The notes: generated from the sequence alone by a model not told the origin. A stretch of DNA of 64,000 bases from Noviherbaspirillum autotrophicum (GCF_000818395.1 NZ_JWJG01000028.1:1076565-1140564), one strand, 5' to 3'; positions 44,193 through 54,538 are shown, numbered from the stretch's first letter. Numbers and translations are program-made.

Positions 44193-44462
44193 ATGAACTT
44201 CATTATCTGGATCGTTGTAGGCGGTATTCTGGGCTGGCTGGCCAGCCTCGTGATGCGGACCGATGCGCAGCAAGGCCTGCTGCTCAACATCGTGGTCGGC
44301 ATTGTCGGCGCGCTGCTCGGCGGCTGGCTGCTTGCGCCGCTGTTCGGCACAGGCACCATCAACCAGAACGACTTCAGCATCTCGTCGCTGCTGGTGTCCT
44401 TCCTCGGCGCGGTGGTGCTACTCGCCATCGTAAACTTGCTACGCCGCGGCACGCCGCGCTAG
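44193..44462 (+). CDS. GlsB/YeaQ/YmgE family stress membrane protein
   Basis: 89 residues, three hydrophobic helices: IIWIVVGGILGWLASLVM, GLLLNIVVGIVGALLGGWLLAPLFG and SISSLLVSFLGAVVLLAIVNLLRR. Family members are small inner membrane proteins induced by stress. AGGAGG lies upstream of the ATG. Possibly cotranscribed with the CsbD and DUF2188-like genes. Confidence 0.92.
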   Translation: MNFIIWIVVGGILGWLASLVMRTDAQQGLLLNIVVGIVGALLGGWLLAPLFGTGTINQNDFSISSLLVSFLGAVVLLAIVNLLRRGTPR

Positions 44463-44474
44463 CCGGGCCGCCAA

Positions 44475-44495
44475 CGACTGCCCTACCGGCAGTCG
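44475..44495. terminator. Hairpin after the GlsB-like gene
   Basis: CGACTGCC-CTACC-GGCAGTCG, a perfect 8-base stem with a 5-base loop, lies between convergent genes 13 bases after the GlsB-like stop. No T-run, so termination efficiency is uncertain. Confidence 0.5.
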
Positions 44496-44564
44496 CCTTC
44501 GGTGTCGAGCATCCAGTGCGGGACTGATTCACTGCCTGAGTCCCGCACGTCGACACCTCCCCCG

Positions 44565-46277
44565 TCAGTTCGCCGTTCCCTTCCTCGCCTCTTCCTCGTA
44601 CAGCTCTTTCTTCGACAATTTCCCGACCGGGGTCTTGGGTAACTGGTCGCGGATTTCCAGCGCCTGCACCATCTCGTGCTTGCCGAGGCGGCGCTTGAGG
44701 AAGCCCTTCAGTTCTTCCAGCGTGAAATGCGGCGCGCCCGGCTTCAGCGTCACGAACGCCTTCGGCGACTGGCCACGGTACGCATCCGCAATGCCGATCA
44801 CGCTCACTTCCGCCACGGCCGGATGCTCGTAAATCGCCTCCTCGATATTGCGCGGGTAGACGTTGTAGCCGCCGCACAGGATCATGTCCTTGGTGCGGTC
44901 GACGATGTACACGAAGCCGTCCTCGTCCATGTAGCCGACATCGCCGGTACGGAAAAAGCCGTCCGGCGTCATCGACTCCCGCGTGGCCTGCGGCTTTTTC
45001 CAGTAGCCCTTCATCACGTTCGGGCCCTTGATGCACAGCTCGCCGCGCTCACCCTGCGGCACCTCCCGCGCCGGATCGTCGATGCTGACGAACTTGATCG
45101 TCACGCCGACGGTGGGCATGCCGCACGATCCCACCTTCTGCATCCCGTACACCGGCGTGAAGGTGCCGGTGGGCGAGGTCTCGGTCATGCCCCAGCCCTC
45201 GACCAGGCAGCAGCCGGTCAGGCGCTGGAAACTCTGGTTCACCTCGACCGGCAGCGGGGCGCCGCCCGAACCGCAGAATTTCAGCGAGCTGAGATCGTAG
45301 TCCCCAATGGCTGGATAGTTAATGATCGCGGTGTACATGGTCGGCACGCCGGGAAAGATCGTAATCTTTTTCGCGGCCAGATCCTTCACCACGGCATCGA
45401 CCTCGAAGCGGGTATGCAGCACCAGCTCGGCGCCCATGCGTATGCCGAACAGCATGTTGACCGTCAGTGCATAGATATGAAACAGCGGCAGCACCGCAAG
45501 CACGCGTTCCCGCCCCTCTTCCAGCACCCGGGGCTCGCCGCTGACGGTTGCATAAAACTGGCTGCATGCGGTGGTCAGGTTCGCATGCGTGAGCATGGCG
45601 CCCTTCGGCAAGCCGGTGGTGCCGCCGGTGTACTGCAATACCGCGATCGCCTCGTTCACATCGGCGATCGGATACGGCTGATACGCTCCGTCGTTGTCCA
45701 GCAGCTGCGCGAAACGCATGTGCCGCTCGTCGGCCGGAATTTCCGCCAGTTGCTGCGCCTTCTGCAGGTGGGCATGCACGGCGTCCGGCGCGGCGCTCAT
45801 TTCCGCAATCGTCCCGATCACCAGCTTGCGCAGGCGCGTGCCGCCGAGCAGCCGGCCCATCTGCGGATAAAGCGCTGCCAGGTCGAGCGTGACGATGATA
45901 TCGGTCTCGCTGTCCTCGACCTTATGCTCCAGCACTTTCTCGGCGTCGAGCGGCGAATAGTTCACCACCGTGCCGCCGGCTTTGAGCAGGCCGAAGAAGG
46001 CGATGACGTAATGCGGGGTATTCGGCAGGTACAGTCCGACATGCACGCCCGGTTTGACACCGAGCTGCTGGAACCCCTTGGCCGCACGGTTGACCAGGGC
46101 CTGCAATTCCCGGTAAGTGATGCGCTTCCCCATGAATTCGAGCGCCGGAAGATCCGCCCATTTGCGCGCCGCCTCATCCAGCAGTTGCGGCACCGGCATG
46201 ACCGGCAGTTCGGCGTCCCAGTGCACGCCCGGCGGATAGGATTTAATCCAGGGAAGTTGCGTCATCTCGTGTTTCAT
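44565..46277 (-). CDS. Long-chain fatty-acid-CoA ligase
   Basis: 570 residues, full AMP-forming ligase length. P-loop YTGGTTGLPKGAMLTHANL (near residue 216), VEGWGMTETSPTG, FFRTGDVGYMDEDGFVYIVDRTKDMILCGGYNVYPRNIEEAI, and the C-terminal catalytic lysine region KTPVGKLSKKEL. Makes acyl-CoA from fatty acid, ATP and CoA. It starts just past the terminator of the upstream SDR gene, so it has its own promoter; this must overlap the terminator region. Confidence 0.92.
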   Translation of the reverse strand: MKHEMTQLPWIKSYPPGVHWDAELPVMPVPQLLDEAARKWADLPALEFMGKRITYRELQALVNRAAKGFQQLGVKPGVHVGLYLPNTPHYVIAFFGLLKAGGTVVNYSPLDAEKVLEHKVEDSETDIIVTLDLAALYPQMGRLLGGTRLRKLVIGTIAEMSAAPDAVHAHLQKAQQLAEIPADERHMRFAQLLDNDGAYQPYPIADVNEAIAVLQYTGGTTGLPKGAMLTHANLTTACSQFYATVSGEPRVLEEGRERVLAVLPLFHIYALTVNMLFGIRMGAELVLHTRFEVDAVVKDLAAKKITIFPGVPTMYTAIINYPAIGDYDLSSLKFCGSGGAPLPVEVNQSFQRLTGCCLVEGWGMTETSPTGTFTPVYGMQKVGSCGMPTVGVTIKFVSIDDPAREVPQGERGELCIKGPNVMKGYWKKPQATRESMTPDGFFRTGDVGYMDEDGFVYIVDRTKDMILCGGYNVYPRNIEEAIYEHPAVAEVSVIGIADAYRGQSPKAFVTLKPGAPHFTLEELKGFLKRRLGKHEMVQALEIRDQLPKTPVGKLSKKELYEEEARKGTAN

Positions 46278-46312
46278 CGTTTAGTCTGCCTCTTTATTCT
46301 TTTAAGTAAACG

Positions 46313-46349
46313 AAAAAAACTCCTTCCCTCATTGGCGGAGGAAAGGAGT
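46313..46349 (-). terminator. Rho-independent terminator of the SDR/ACAD operon
   Basis: On the minus strand, ACTCCTTTCCTC and GAGGGAAGGAGT pair with one mismatch, followed by seven T residues. It lies 22 bases after the SDR stop and separates that operon from the acyl-CoA ligase. Confidence 0.85.
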
Positions 46350-46370
46350 CACCACTTTGTGGAAAGACAT

Positions 46371-47135
46371 TTAGATTGCGGTCAGGCCGCCATCCACGGC
46401 CAGCTGGTGTCCGGTCACGAACGACGCCGCGTCCGAGCACAGCCACAATACCGCGCCGGCGATTTCCCCGGCTTCGCCGATGCGTCCGATCGGATGCGCG
46501 CGCACGATATGCTTTTCGCGGCGCGGCTCGCGCTCCAGCGCGCGTTCCAGCATCGCCGTGCGGATCACACCGGGGCACACCGAATTGATGCGGATGCCGG
46601 CCTTGCCGTACTCTGCCGCGGCGGTCTTGGTCATGCCGACCACCGCATGCTTGCTGGCCGCATATACGCCCTGCAAGGGAGCTCCGACCAGGCCGGCGAC
46701 CGATGCGGTGTTGACGATCGCGCCGCCGCCCTGCCTGAGCATCTGGCGGATTTCGTGCTTCATGCACAGCCACGCGCCTTTGACGTTGATGGCCATGATG
46801 CGGTCGAACAGCGCTTCCTCGCATTCGCCGATCGGCTTGCTTTCCTCCTCGATGCCGGCATTGTTGAATGCGCAGTCGAGCCGTCCGTAGGTTGCGACCG
46901 TTTTCGCCACCAGCGCCTCCACCTCGGCATCGCGCGACACATCCGCCTTGACGAAGATGGCTTCGCCGCCGGCCTGCTTGATCAGGGCGACGGATTCCTC
47001 GCCCGCCTGCGCGCTGATATCGGACAGCACCAGCCGCGCACCGGCGCGCCCGAAGGCGAGCGCGGTGGCGCGGCCGATGCCGCCGCCGGCACCGGTAACC
47101 AGAACGACTTTCCCGGCATAGTTTTGCTCCGACAT
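46371..47135 (-). CDS. Short-chain dehydrogenase/reductase
   Basis: 254 residues. NAD(P)-binding VLVTGAGGGIGRATALAFGRAGA, FNNAGIEEESKPIGE, catalytic Ser/Tyr/Lys in NTASVAG...YAASKHAVVG, C-terminal GHQLAVDGGLTAI. DIS after the second strand suggests NAD rather than NADP preference. Follows the acyl-CoA dehydrogenase by 11 bases; probably oxidises a hydroxyacyl-CoA or related alcohol in the same route. Confidence 0.9.
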   Translation of the reverse strand: MSEQNYAGKVVLVTGAGGGIGRATALAFGRAGARLVLSDISAQAGEESVALIKQAGGEAIFVKADVSRDAEVEALVAKTVATYGRLDCAFNNAGIEEESKPIGECEEALFDRIMAINVKGAWLCMKHEIRQMLRQGGGAIVNTASVAGLVGAPLQGVYAASKHAVVGMTKTAAAEYGKAGIRINSVCPGVIRTAMLERALEREPRREKHIVRAHPIGRIGEAGEIAGAVLWLCSDAASFVTGHQLAVDGGLTAI

Positions 47136-47146
47136 GACGGCTCCGA

Positions 47147-48379
47147 TCACTGCGCCGGCTTGGCTGGCTTGTACTTCGCCAGTTCCAGCTTGCCAACCTG
47201 GTTGCGGTGCACCTCGTCCGGGCCGTCGGCGATGCGCAGCGTGCGCGCATTGGCATAGGCATGCGCCAGGAACTCGTCGGCCACTCCGCCGCCGCCGTGC
47301 GCCTGGATCGCCCAGTCGATCACCTTGCACGCCATGTTCGGCGCGGCGACCTTGATCATGCCGATTTCCTTGAGCGCAGCCTTGTTGCCGACCTTGTCCA
47401 TCATGTCTGCCGCATTGAGCACCAGGAAACGGGCCTGGTCGATCATGATGCGCGCTTCGGCGATGCGCTCCAGCGTCACGGTCTGTTCCGCGATCGGCTT
47501 GCCGAAGGCGACGCGCTTGAGGGTACGCTGGCACATCTTTTCCAGTGCGCGCTCGGCCAGGCCAATCAGACGCATGCAGTGGTGGATACGGCCCGGCCCA
47601 AGGCGGCCCTGCGCGATTTCGAAGCCGCGACCTTCGCCCAGCAGAATGTTCGATACCGGCACGCGCACGTTTTCAAACAGCGTTTCGCCGTGGCCGTGCG
47701 GCGCGTCGTCGAAACCGAACACCGGCAGCGGGCGTACGATGGTCACGCCGGGGGTATCGCGCGGCACCACGATCATCGACTGCTGCTTGTGCTTGTTCGG
47801 GTTGTCCGGGTCGGTCTTGCCCATGAAGATGAACACCTTGCAGCGCGGATCGTTGGCGCCGGACGACCACCATTTGCGGCCGTTGATGACGTAATGATCG
47901 CCGTCGCGCACGATGCGGCTTTCGATGTTGGTCGCATCCGACGATGCGACGGCCGGCTCGGTCATCGCGAAGCAGGAACGGATCTCGCCTTCCAGCAGGG
48001 GTTTCAGCCATTTTTCCTTCAGCTCTTCGCTGGCGTAGCGTTCCAGCGTCTCCATGTTGCCGGTGTCCGGTGCCGAGCAATTGAACGCCTCGGCGGCCCA
48101 GCCGGCACGGCCCATGATTTCGCACAGCGGCGCGTATTCCAGATTGGTCAGGCCGGCGCCGTTCTTCGACTCCGGCAGGAACAGGTTCCACAGGCCGGCG
48201 GCCTTGGCCTTCTGCTTCAAGTCTTCCATGACCTTGGTCGGAATCCAGGCATCGCCCTTGGCGCGGTTTTCCGCGATTTCGGCGAAAAAGGCTTTTTCGT
48301 TCGGATAGACATGCTCGTCCATGAACGCATTCAGGCGCTTCTGAAGTTCCTTTACCTTGGGGCTGTAGTCAAAGTCCAT
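47147..48379 (-). CDS. Acyl-CoA dehydrogenase, ACAD10/11-like
   Basis: 410 residues. [74 protein letters not shown] and [13 protein letters not shown], with [31 protein letters not shown] at the C-terminus. These features are typical of the ACAD10/11 branch rather than classical short-chain ACADs. Mammalian relatives act on 4-hydroxyacyl-CoA with a kinase. Here the neighbours are two SDRs and a histidine phosphatase; no kinase gene is visible. Confidence 0.9.
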   Translation of the reverse strand: MDFDYSPKVKELQKRLNAFMDEHVYPNEKAFFAEIAENRAKGDAWIPTKVMEDLKQKAKAAGLWNLFLPESKNGAGLTNLEYAPLCEIMGRAGWAAEAFNCSAPDTGNMETLERYASEELKEKWLKPLLEGEIRSCFAMTEPAVASSDATNIESRIVRDGDHYVINGRKWWSSGANDPRCKVFIFMGKTDPDNPNKHKQQSMIVVPRDTPGVTIVRPLPVFGFDDAPHGHGETLFENVRVPVSNILLGEGRGFEIAQGRLGPGRIHHCMRLIGLAERALEKMCQRTLKRVAFGKPIAEQTVTLERIAEARIMIDQARFLVLNAADMMDKVGNKAALKEIGMIKVAAPNMACKVIDWAIQAHGGGGVADEFLAHAYANARTLRIADGPDEVHRNQVGKLELAKYKPAKPAQ

Positions 48380-48427
48380 GTTTCACTCCGTTGTGTATGC
48401 GCCAGGCGCGATTGTGTGTTGTGCTGC

Positions 48428-49198
48428 TTATCCGATCAGATAGCCGCCGTCGACATTGATGGCGGTACCGGTGGTGTAGCTCGATGCATTCGACGCCAGG
48501 TACAGCACGGTGCCAGCCATTTCGTCCGGCTGCGCCACGCGGCGCATCGGCACGTGCGGCATCATGCGGTTCAGAACCGCCGGGTTATGCACCAGGGCGG
48601 CGGCGAACTTGGTGTCGGTCGGCCCCGGCAGCAAGGCATTCACGCGCACGCCGGATGCCGCGCATTCCTTGGCAAACGCCTGCGTCATCGAAATCACGGC
48701 CGCCTTGGTGATCGAATAGATGCCCTGCCCTTCGCCGGGGATGACGCCGTTGACCGAGGCGACATTGACGATGCTGCCGCCGCCGTTCTTCGCCATCAGT
48801 TTCGCGCCATGCACCGAGCTGTAGAAATAGCCGCGGATGTTGACGTCGACCGTCTTCTGGAACGACGAGATATCGGTATCGACGATCGGGCCGAAATAGG
48901 GATTGGTCGCGGCATTGTTGACCAGGATGTCGAGCCGGCCGTGCTTCTTCTCGATGGCGGCATACATCGCCTCGATCTGCGCCATTTCACCAATATGGCA
49001 GGCGATCGTCTCGGCCGAACCGCCCGCTTCGCGGATGGCGGCCACGACGGCGTCGCACGACTCCGCCTTGCGGCTGGAGACGAGCACGTGCGCGCCATAG
49101 GCGGCCAGAGTCTTGGCGATCGATTCGCCGATGCCGCGGGAAGCGCCGGTCACCAGCGCGATTTTTCCGGAAAGGTCAAACAGGTTTGCGTTTGTCAT
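48428..49198 (-). CDS. Short-chain dehydrogenase/reductase
   Basis: 256 residues. IALVTGASRGIGESIAKTLAAYGAHV, NNAATNPYFGP, active site in NVASVNGV...YSITKAAVISM, and TGTAINVDGGYLIG at the end. Close to the DHRS4-like SDR style (VSSRK after the second strand suggests NADPH). It starts three bases after the phosphatase stop and precedes the acyl-CoA dehydrogenase. Confidence 0.9.
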   Translation of the reverse strand: MTNANLFDLSGKIALVTGASRGIGESIAKTLAAYGAHVLVSSRKAESCDAVVAAIREAGGSAETIACHIGEMAQIEAMYAAIEKKHGRLDILVNNAATNPYFGPIVDTDISSFQKTVDVNIRGYFYSSVHGAKLMAKNGGGSIVNVASVNGVIPGEGQGIYSITKAAVISMTQAFAKECAASGVRVNALLPGPTDTKFAAALVHNPAVLNRMMPHVPMRRVAQPDEMAGTVLYLASNASSYTTGTAINVDGGYLIG

Positions 49199-49201
49199 AG
49201 C

Positions 49202-49924
49202 TTAGCGATAGGTAATGGTATGGGGCTGCCCGAGCCATTCGAGGTGGGCGTAGTTGTTGAGATAGCTGAGCGACACGCGTCGCGACGACGCACCGCCCGT
49301 CTGGTACAGCAGCTTGGTGAGCCCGCAGTTGGCCAGGGTCCAGTTCAGCTGCGCCATCTGCTTGTCTTCCAGGCCGAGCACATGCTGGCAAATGGTGGCA
49401 ATCGTGCCGCCGGAGGTAAAGACGATGATCGATTGCGACTTGTCGGCGCCATCGACCAGGCGCTGCAGGCCGGCGATACAGCGCCGGCGGAATTGCGTCC
49501 AGGTTTCGCGGTAGTCGGCGTCATGTTCACCGCTCATCCAGCGCGTCATTGCGGCCTGGAAGATCTCCTGGAATGCTTGGCGCGCATTCGGGCTGGCGGC
49601 CAGGAAGCGCTTGATCTCGGCCGGGTCCTCGAACGACGGATGATGGCGCACCAGCACTTCGTGGTGGTCGTACTCGTTGAAATCCGGGTCGGTATGCCAG
49701 TCGGTATCGATGCGGTGCGCCTTGGGCAGCACCGCCATGCAGGCATCCGCCGTCTGGCGGTGGCGCTTCAAGGCGCCGGTGACGACGCGATGGAATTGCT
49801 GGCGCGAGTTGGCGAACCATTCGCCCAGCAGGCGAGCCTGTTCCAGGCCGAGTTCCGACAACTGGTCATAGTCGGCGCTGCCGAACGATGCTTGTCCGTG
49901 CCGGACCAGGTAGATTTGTCCCAT
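49202..49924 (-). CDS. Histidine phosphatase family protein
   Basis: 240 residues. Catalytic LVRHGQASFG at residues 6-15 with the phosphohistidine His, VTGALKRHRQTADAC with the second Arg/His, and VFTSGGTIATICQHVLG near the C-terminus. A phosphoglycerate-mutase-like phosphatase of unknown substrate. It heads an operon with SDR, ACAD and SDR genes, so a phosphorylated acyl intermediate or free metabolite is plausible. Divergent from a LysR gene. Confidence 0.9.
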   Translation of the reverse strand: MGQIYLVRHGQASFGSADYDQLSELGLEQARLLGEWFANSRQQFHRVVTGALKRHRQTADACMAVLPKAHRIDTDWHTDPDFNEYDHHEVLVRHHPSFEDPAEIKRFLAASPNARQAFQEIFQAAMTRWMSGEHDADYRETWTQFRRRCIAGLQRLVDGADKSQSIIVFTSGGTIATICQHVLGLEDKQMAQLNWTLANCGLTKLLYQTGGASSRRVSLSYLNNYAHLEWLGQPHTITYR

Positions 49925-50007
49925 GCCGCGCCTGCCTCCCCAAACTGCCGCCGCAATTGGCGGGTTGTGAAGAGCATATCGCCGGGTATAGAATCGATCA
50001 AATGAAT

Positions 50008-50021
50008 AGTTATTATTAACT
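50008..50021. promoter_or_regulatory. Candidate LysR binding site between divergent genes
   Basis: AGTTATTATTAACT is a 14-base near-palindrome (12 of 14 positions symmetrical) in the AT-rich gap between the LysR gene and the histidine phosphatase operon, 13 bases before the LysR ATG. Typical location for LysR autoregulation. Confidence 0.4.
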
Positions 50022-50033
50022 CAAATAAATTCC

Positions 50034-50936
50034 ATGCATATATCGCGGGTCGACTTGAACCTCTTCACGGTCTTCGAAGCCATCTATACCGAGGGCAGCG
50101 TCACGCGCGCCAGCCAGAAGCTGAACCTGACGCAACCGGCGATCAGCCATGCGCTGGGGCGGCTGCGCCAAATGTTCGACGACCCGCTGTTCGTGCGCCA
50201 GGGCCATGCGATGGTGTCGACGCCGATGGCGCGCAACATGATCGAGCCGGTGCGACGCGCCTTGCGCGGGCTGGAAGTCACGCTGAACGGCTTGCACGTG
50301 TTCGATCCGGCCAGCACGCCAAAGCAGTTCAATATTGCGCTGCGTGACGTGCTGGAAGCGACCATCCTGCCGCCACTGATGCTGCGCGTGCGGCAAGCCG
50401 CGCCGCTGGTCGACATCGCAGCCAGCCATGTGGAGCGGCGCGAACTGGAAGGTGAATTGGCGGCCGGCACGCTCGACGGCGCCATCGACGTGCTGCTGCC
50501 GCTGTCGGGCGACATCATGCGCACCCGGATCTATCAGGATTCAACGGTCGTGGTCGTGCGCAAGGGACATCCGGCGATCGACGGCAAGCTCGACCTCGAC
50601 ACCTACATGAAGCAGGACCACATCCTTGCCAGTTCGCGCCGTCGCGGCCCCGGCCTGGAGGATTTCGAGCTGAGCCGCTTCGGCCTGGAGCGCCAGATCC
50701 GCCTGCGCTGCCAGCACTACTTCGCCGCCTGCCGCGTCGTGAGCGAGACCGACATGCTGCTGACCATGCCGGGGCGCTATGCGCGCATCGCTAACCAGCA
50801 GTTCGACAACCAGATCCTGCCGTTTCCGCTGGAAGTTCCGGCGTTCGACGTGTTCCTGTACTGGCATGCGAACATGGATAACGACCCGGCCAACCGCTGG
50901 TTTCGGGAACAGGTCATGGAGTCGGTCCGGGAGTGA
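50034..50936 (+). CDS. LysR-family transcriptional regulator
   Basis: 300 residues. HTH LNLFTVFEAIYTEGSVTRASQKLNLTQPAISHALGRLRQMFDDPLFVRQG, of the NodD/LinR-like subgroup, followed by the effector domain. Divergent from the phosphatase-SDR-ACAD-SDR operon, which it probably controls. No strong ribosome binding site; ATG at 50034 fits the usual start (MxxxRVDLNLF). Confidence 0.9.
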   Translation: MHISRVDLNLFTVFEAIYTEGSVTRASQKLNLTQPAISHALGRLRQMFDDPLFVRQGHAMVSTPMARNMIEPVRRALRGLEVTLNGLHVFDPASTPKQFNIALRDVLEATILPPLMLRVRQAAPLVDIAASHVERRELEGELAAGTLDGAIDVLLPLSGDIMRTRIYQDSTVVVVRKGHPAIDGKLDLDTYMKQDHILASSRRRGPGLEDFELSRFGLERQIRLRCQHYFAACRVVSETDMLLTMPGRYARIANQQFDNQILPFPLEVPAFDVFLYWHANMDNDPANRWFREQVMESVRE

Positions 50937-50972
50937 GGGCACCATTGGCGCCCCGGCCCGGACAGCCCGCCG

Positions 50973-52589
50973 TCAGCGCGCCAGGCGCTTGACGCTTGCC
51001 TGGCCGCTGGCGATGGCGGGCGCCGCGGCCTTTTCCGCCGCCGGCGCGCTGGACCGGTATCCGACCCGAAATCCGCCCCAGTGCCGCCCCTTCACATAGA
51101 TCGGGACCGACAAGTCGTGCATCACCTCGCCGGTATCCCGCTTATAGGTCTGCAGCAGGAACGGCTTCGTATTCGATCCGCAGCGCGCGCCGGTGGCGTC
51201 GTTGAAGATGCGCTTGGTGCGGTTGTTGACCAGGTCGACGTCATAATTGCCCGTCAGCGGTTTGGAAAACTTGTGATTATGGGTCGGGAAGTAGCCGTTG
51301 TTGTCGACTGCGCCGGCATATGCCAGTTGCGACATCGACTCCAAGATGCGCTCCTGGATCGCCGGCAGCGTGCGGTCGGTGAAGGCGTCGAACGCGGTCG
51401 TGTATTTCGGCGGATTGGTGTTCGGGATTGGCTTGTAATTGCGGTCAAACAAGGCCGTCTCGCTGATGCGGCCGTTTGCAATCGCTTCCTCGAACAGTTC
51501 GCCGATTTGCGCCGCAGCCTGCTCGGCCACTGCGCGCACCGCATCGTGCGAGGTCGGCACCCCGCATTCGGTAGCCGCCTCGAACAGCGCTTCGGCCCGC
51601 TCGGTGAGCACCATCGCCGACTTCGATGCAAGCGGCAATGCCTCCTCGGTCGACAGCATGCCGTCGCGAATGCGCGAAATCGATTCCGCGATCAGCTGCG
51701 TCGTTTCGACGTGTTCGCGCGCGGCCGCCGCGATCATCTGGATTTCGGTTTGCGACACGCCGGACGACTGCTCGATATTGCCGAGCAGCGCGTGCACCCG
51801 TTCGACGTTCTGCGCCGCTTCCGACACCTTGCCGCTCAGTGCCGTCATGCCGGCCGCGGCACGTTCGGATTCTTCATTGATTTCGCGCACCATCACGCCG
51901 ATGTCGTCGGTAGCGGCTTTGGTGCGCTGCGCCAGCTGGCGCACTTCGCCCGCCACCACGGCGAAGCCTCGCCCGTGCTCGCCGGCACGCGCAGCCTCGA
52001 TCGCGGCATTGAGCGCCAGCAGGTTGGTGCGCGCGGCAATCTCGTTGATCACCTCGGTAATGACATGGATGCGGCGCGATTTTTCTTGCAAATGCGTCAT
52101 CACCTCCGACGCGGCCTGCGCATCCTGGCGCGCGTTGCTGATGCGGCGCAGGCCCTGGTCCACTTCAGCCCGGCCAGTCACGCTTTCGCTGCGCACGTCG
52201 GAGGCGATCTTCGATGCGCGTTCCGCATTGGCGGCGATCTGTTCGGTGGTCTGCGCCGTCTGCCGCGAGCGCCCGACGATGTCCTCGGTGATCTGCAAAT
52301 CCTGGTCGATTTTCTTCTTGATCGAATCGACGAAGTAGGATGTCTCCGCCGAACCGATCATGACATGGTCGAGTTCGCCGCCCACGCGCATGGCAAAGTG
52401 CCTGTTGCCGTCCGGGCGCCTCCGGAGCACCAGCATGGCCACGACGGCCGAGCAGGAAGCGGCGATGGCGGCCAGCATTACCGTGCTGATGGCCGTGCCG
52501 GCCAGCCAGTCCAGCAGCGCGGCCACTGCCGTGCCGCCCGCTGCCGATGCCAGCAGTGGGGCCAGAAAACGAAGCAAGTGTCGTCCCAT
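50973..52589 (-). CDS. Chemoreceptor-like protein with C-terminal cytoplasmic sensor region
   Basis: 538 residues. Two close TM helices (about 8-30 and 33-55), so almost no periplasmic part. The MCP signalling domain follows, with [42 protein letters not shown] near residues 185-225. A C-terminal region of about 200 residues follows ([41 protein letters not shown]...[10 protein letters not shown]), which resembles a Cache/PAS-type sensor. The order membrane-signal-sensor is the reverse of normal receptors and implies cytoplasmic sensing. Converges with the LysR gene. Confidence 0.85.
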   Translation of the reverse strand: MGRHLLRFLAPLLASAAGGTAVAALLDWLAGTAISTVMLAAIAASCSAVVAMLVLRRRPDGNRHFAMRVGGELDHVMIGSAETSYFVDSIKKKIDQDLQITEDIVGRSRQTAQTTEQIAANAERASKIASDVRSESVTGRAEVDQGLRRISNARQDAQAASEVMTHLQEKSRRIHVITEVINEIAARTNLLALNAAIEAARAGEHGRGFAVVAGEVRQLAQRTKAATDDIGVMVREINEESERAAAGMTALSGKVSEAAQNVERVHALLGNIEQSSGVSQTEIQMIAAAAREHVETTQLIAESISRIRDGMLSTEEALPLASKSAMVLTERAEALFEAATECGVPTSHDAVRAVAEQAAAQIGELFEEAIANGRISETALFDRNYKPIPNTNPPKYTTAFDAFTDRTLPAIQERILESMSQLAYAGAVDNNGYFPTHNHKFSKPLTGNYDVDLVNNRTKRIFNDATGARCGSNTKPFLLQTYKRDTGEVMHDLSVPIYVKGRHWGGFRVGYRSSAPAAEKAAAPAIASGQASVKRLAR

Positions 52590-52987
52590 CTTCTCTACTC
52601 TTTCTTGATGTTCCTTGATACTACCCGGTCAACTGCAGATGTCCCAGCGCATCATGCAAGGCGTCGGCGGATTTGCAACACCGCTCTTGGATTGAACCGG
52701 CGTGAGGGAGGCTGGTGCCGGATGCACAGTCCGGTCATTGGCGCATCGCCGCCGGATGGGCGAATACGATAACCTTCCCGCAGCCATATTGATTCTAATT
52801 TGCAACATTTGGCCAGGAAGTCAAGCGCGGTCTAGGATGCGCGATGTTTATTACAGGAAACTTACAGCCCCAGAATGTATAGGGAGCTAAGGGGTGACCT
52901 CCCAGGCGGAGCGAGCGGATTGGAGCGGCGGTAAGTAAGCATGACGGAAACGCCATGTTCGGCTGAAGCGCAGCCTGCCCCACAGCC
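52590..52987. other. 398-base intergenic region upstream of the chemoreceptor
   Basis: No gene supported. Contains a small CCGGA/TCCGG hairpin near 52717-52733. A GGTTCAATCC-like T-loop element on the minus strand near 52690 cannot be folded into a tRNA. The chemoreceptor promoter should lie in its left part. Confidence 0.4.
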
Positions 52988-54397
52988 TCACGGCGCCATC
53001 GGGCCGGTCATTTCCTGTGGACGGACCCAGCGCTCGAAGTCGGCTTCCGATACAAAGCCCAGCTCCAGCGCCGCCTGCTTCAGGGTTGTGCCGGTGCGAT
53101 GCGCCTGTTTGGCAATTTGTGCTGCGCGGTCATATCCGATGTGCGGGGCCAGTGCGGTCACCAGCATCAGCGAGCGCTCCATCAGTTGCGCGATGCGCTC
53201 GCGGTTGGCCTCGATGCCGCGCGCGCAATGCGTGTCGAAGCTTTGCATGCCGTCGGCCAGCAGGCGCACGCTTTGCAGGAAGTTATGGGCGATCATCGGC
53301 TTGAACACATTGAGCTCGAAATTGCCGGATGCGCCACCGAAGTTAATCGCAACATCATTGCCGAACACTTGGCAGCACAGCATGGTCAGGGCTTCGGCCT
53401 GGGTCGGGTTGACCTTGCCGGGCATGATGGAGCTGCCCGGCTCGTTTTCTGGAATGGCAAGTTCTCCCAGGCCGGAGCGCGGCCCGGAGGCCAGCCAGCG
53501 GATGTCGTTGGCAATCTTCATGAGCGCCGCAGCCAGGGTCTTGAGCGCGCCGTGCGCGGCCACCAGCGCATCGTGCGACGCCAGGGCGGCGAACTTGTTG
53601 GGTGCGCTGGTGAACGGGAAACTGGCCCGGTGCGCCAGTTCGCTGGCCACGCGGGCGCCGAACTCCGGGTGGCTGTTGAGCCCGGTGCCGACCGCCGTGC
53701 CACCCACGGCCAGTTCGCACAGCGCCGGCAGGCAAGCCGAAATGGCCCCGATGGCATGGTCAAGCTGGGCCACGTAGCCCGAGAATTCCTGCCCCAGCGT
53801 CAGCGGCGTCGCATCCTGCAGGTGCGTACGGCCGATCTTGACGATGCCGGAAAACGCCTGCGACTTGTCATCGAGGGTGGCACGCAGCGCGCGCAGCGCT
53901 GGCAGTAAGGCGTTCTTCATGGAGATCACCGCTGCCACATGCATTACCGTCGGGAAGATGTCGTTCGACGACTGGCCGAGATTGACGTCATCGTTCGGAT
54001 GCACCAGGCGTCCTGCGCCGCGCGCACCGCCCAGCAGTTCGGAGGCGCGATTGGCGATGACTTCATTCATGTTCATGTTGGTCTGCGTGCCGGAACCGGT
54101 CTGCCAGATCGACAACGGGAATTCTTCAAGCCACTGTCCCGATGCGATCTCTTCCGCCGCCTTGATGATGGCCTCCGCCTTTTTACGTTCCAAGAGGCCC
54201 AGGTCGCGGTTGACGACTGCGCAGGCCGACTTGACCATCGCCAGGGCGACGATCAGCTCCGTCGGCATGCGTTCGGTCGAAATGGAGAAATGATGGAGCG
54301 ATCGCTGCGTCTGGGCGCCCCAAAGTCGGTCCGCCGGCACCTCGATCGCGCCAAACGTATCATGTTCTGTCCTGCTTGCCGGCATGCTGATCTCCAT
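52988..54397 (-). CDS. fumC: Class II fumarate hydratase
   Basis: 469 residues, standard length. Signatures: [88 protein letters not shown], and the superfamily signature [17 protein letters not shown]. Interconverts fumarate and malate in the TCA cycle without iron. A second ATG at 54385 with GGAG upstream is an equally plausible start. Confidence 0.95.
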   Translation of the reverse strand: MEISMPASRTEHDTFGAIEVPADRLWGAQTQRSLHHFSISTERMPTELIVALAMVKSACAVVNRDLGLLERKKAEAIIKAAEEIASGQWLEEFPLSIWQTGSGTQTNMNMNEVIANRASELLGGARGAGRLVHPNDDVNLGQSSNDIFPTVMHVAAVISMKNALLPALRALRATLDDKSQAFSGIVKIGRTHLQDATPLTLGQEFSGYVAQLDHAIGAISACLPALCELAVGGTAVGTGLNSHPEFGARVASELAHRASFPFTSAPNKFAALASHDALVAAHGALKTLAAALMKIANDIRWLASGPRSGLGELAIPENEPGSSIMPGKVNPTQAEALTMLCCQVFGNDVAINFGGASGNFELNVFKPMIAHNFLQSVRLLADGMQSFDTHCARGIEANRERIAQLMERSLMLVTALAPHIGYDRAAQIAKQAHRTGTTLKQAALELGFVSEADFERWVRPQEMTGPMAP

Positions 54398-54538
54398 GCT
54401 GATCCCCTAACAACAGACTCGTTTGCGGGTATTCAGTTCTGCCATGCAGGCTGCATTCTTCTATTGCATCGACAACAGGCTTTCCAGCCGGACTTGTATC
54501 CCTCGGCCAGCAGGGACCACGCCCTTGGCACCCATAAA

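Noticed and set aside
52680..52760. tRNA-like T-loop sequence on the minus strand
   Set aside because: The flanking bases do not form a T-stem, and no acceptor, D or anticodon arm can be built.
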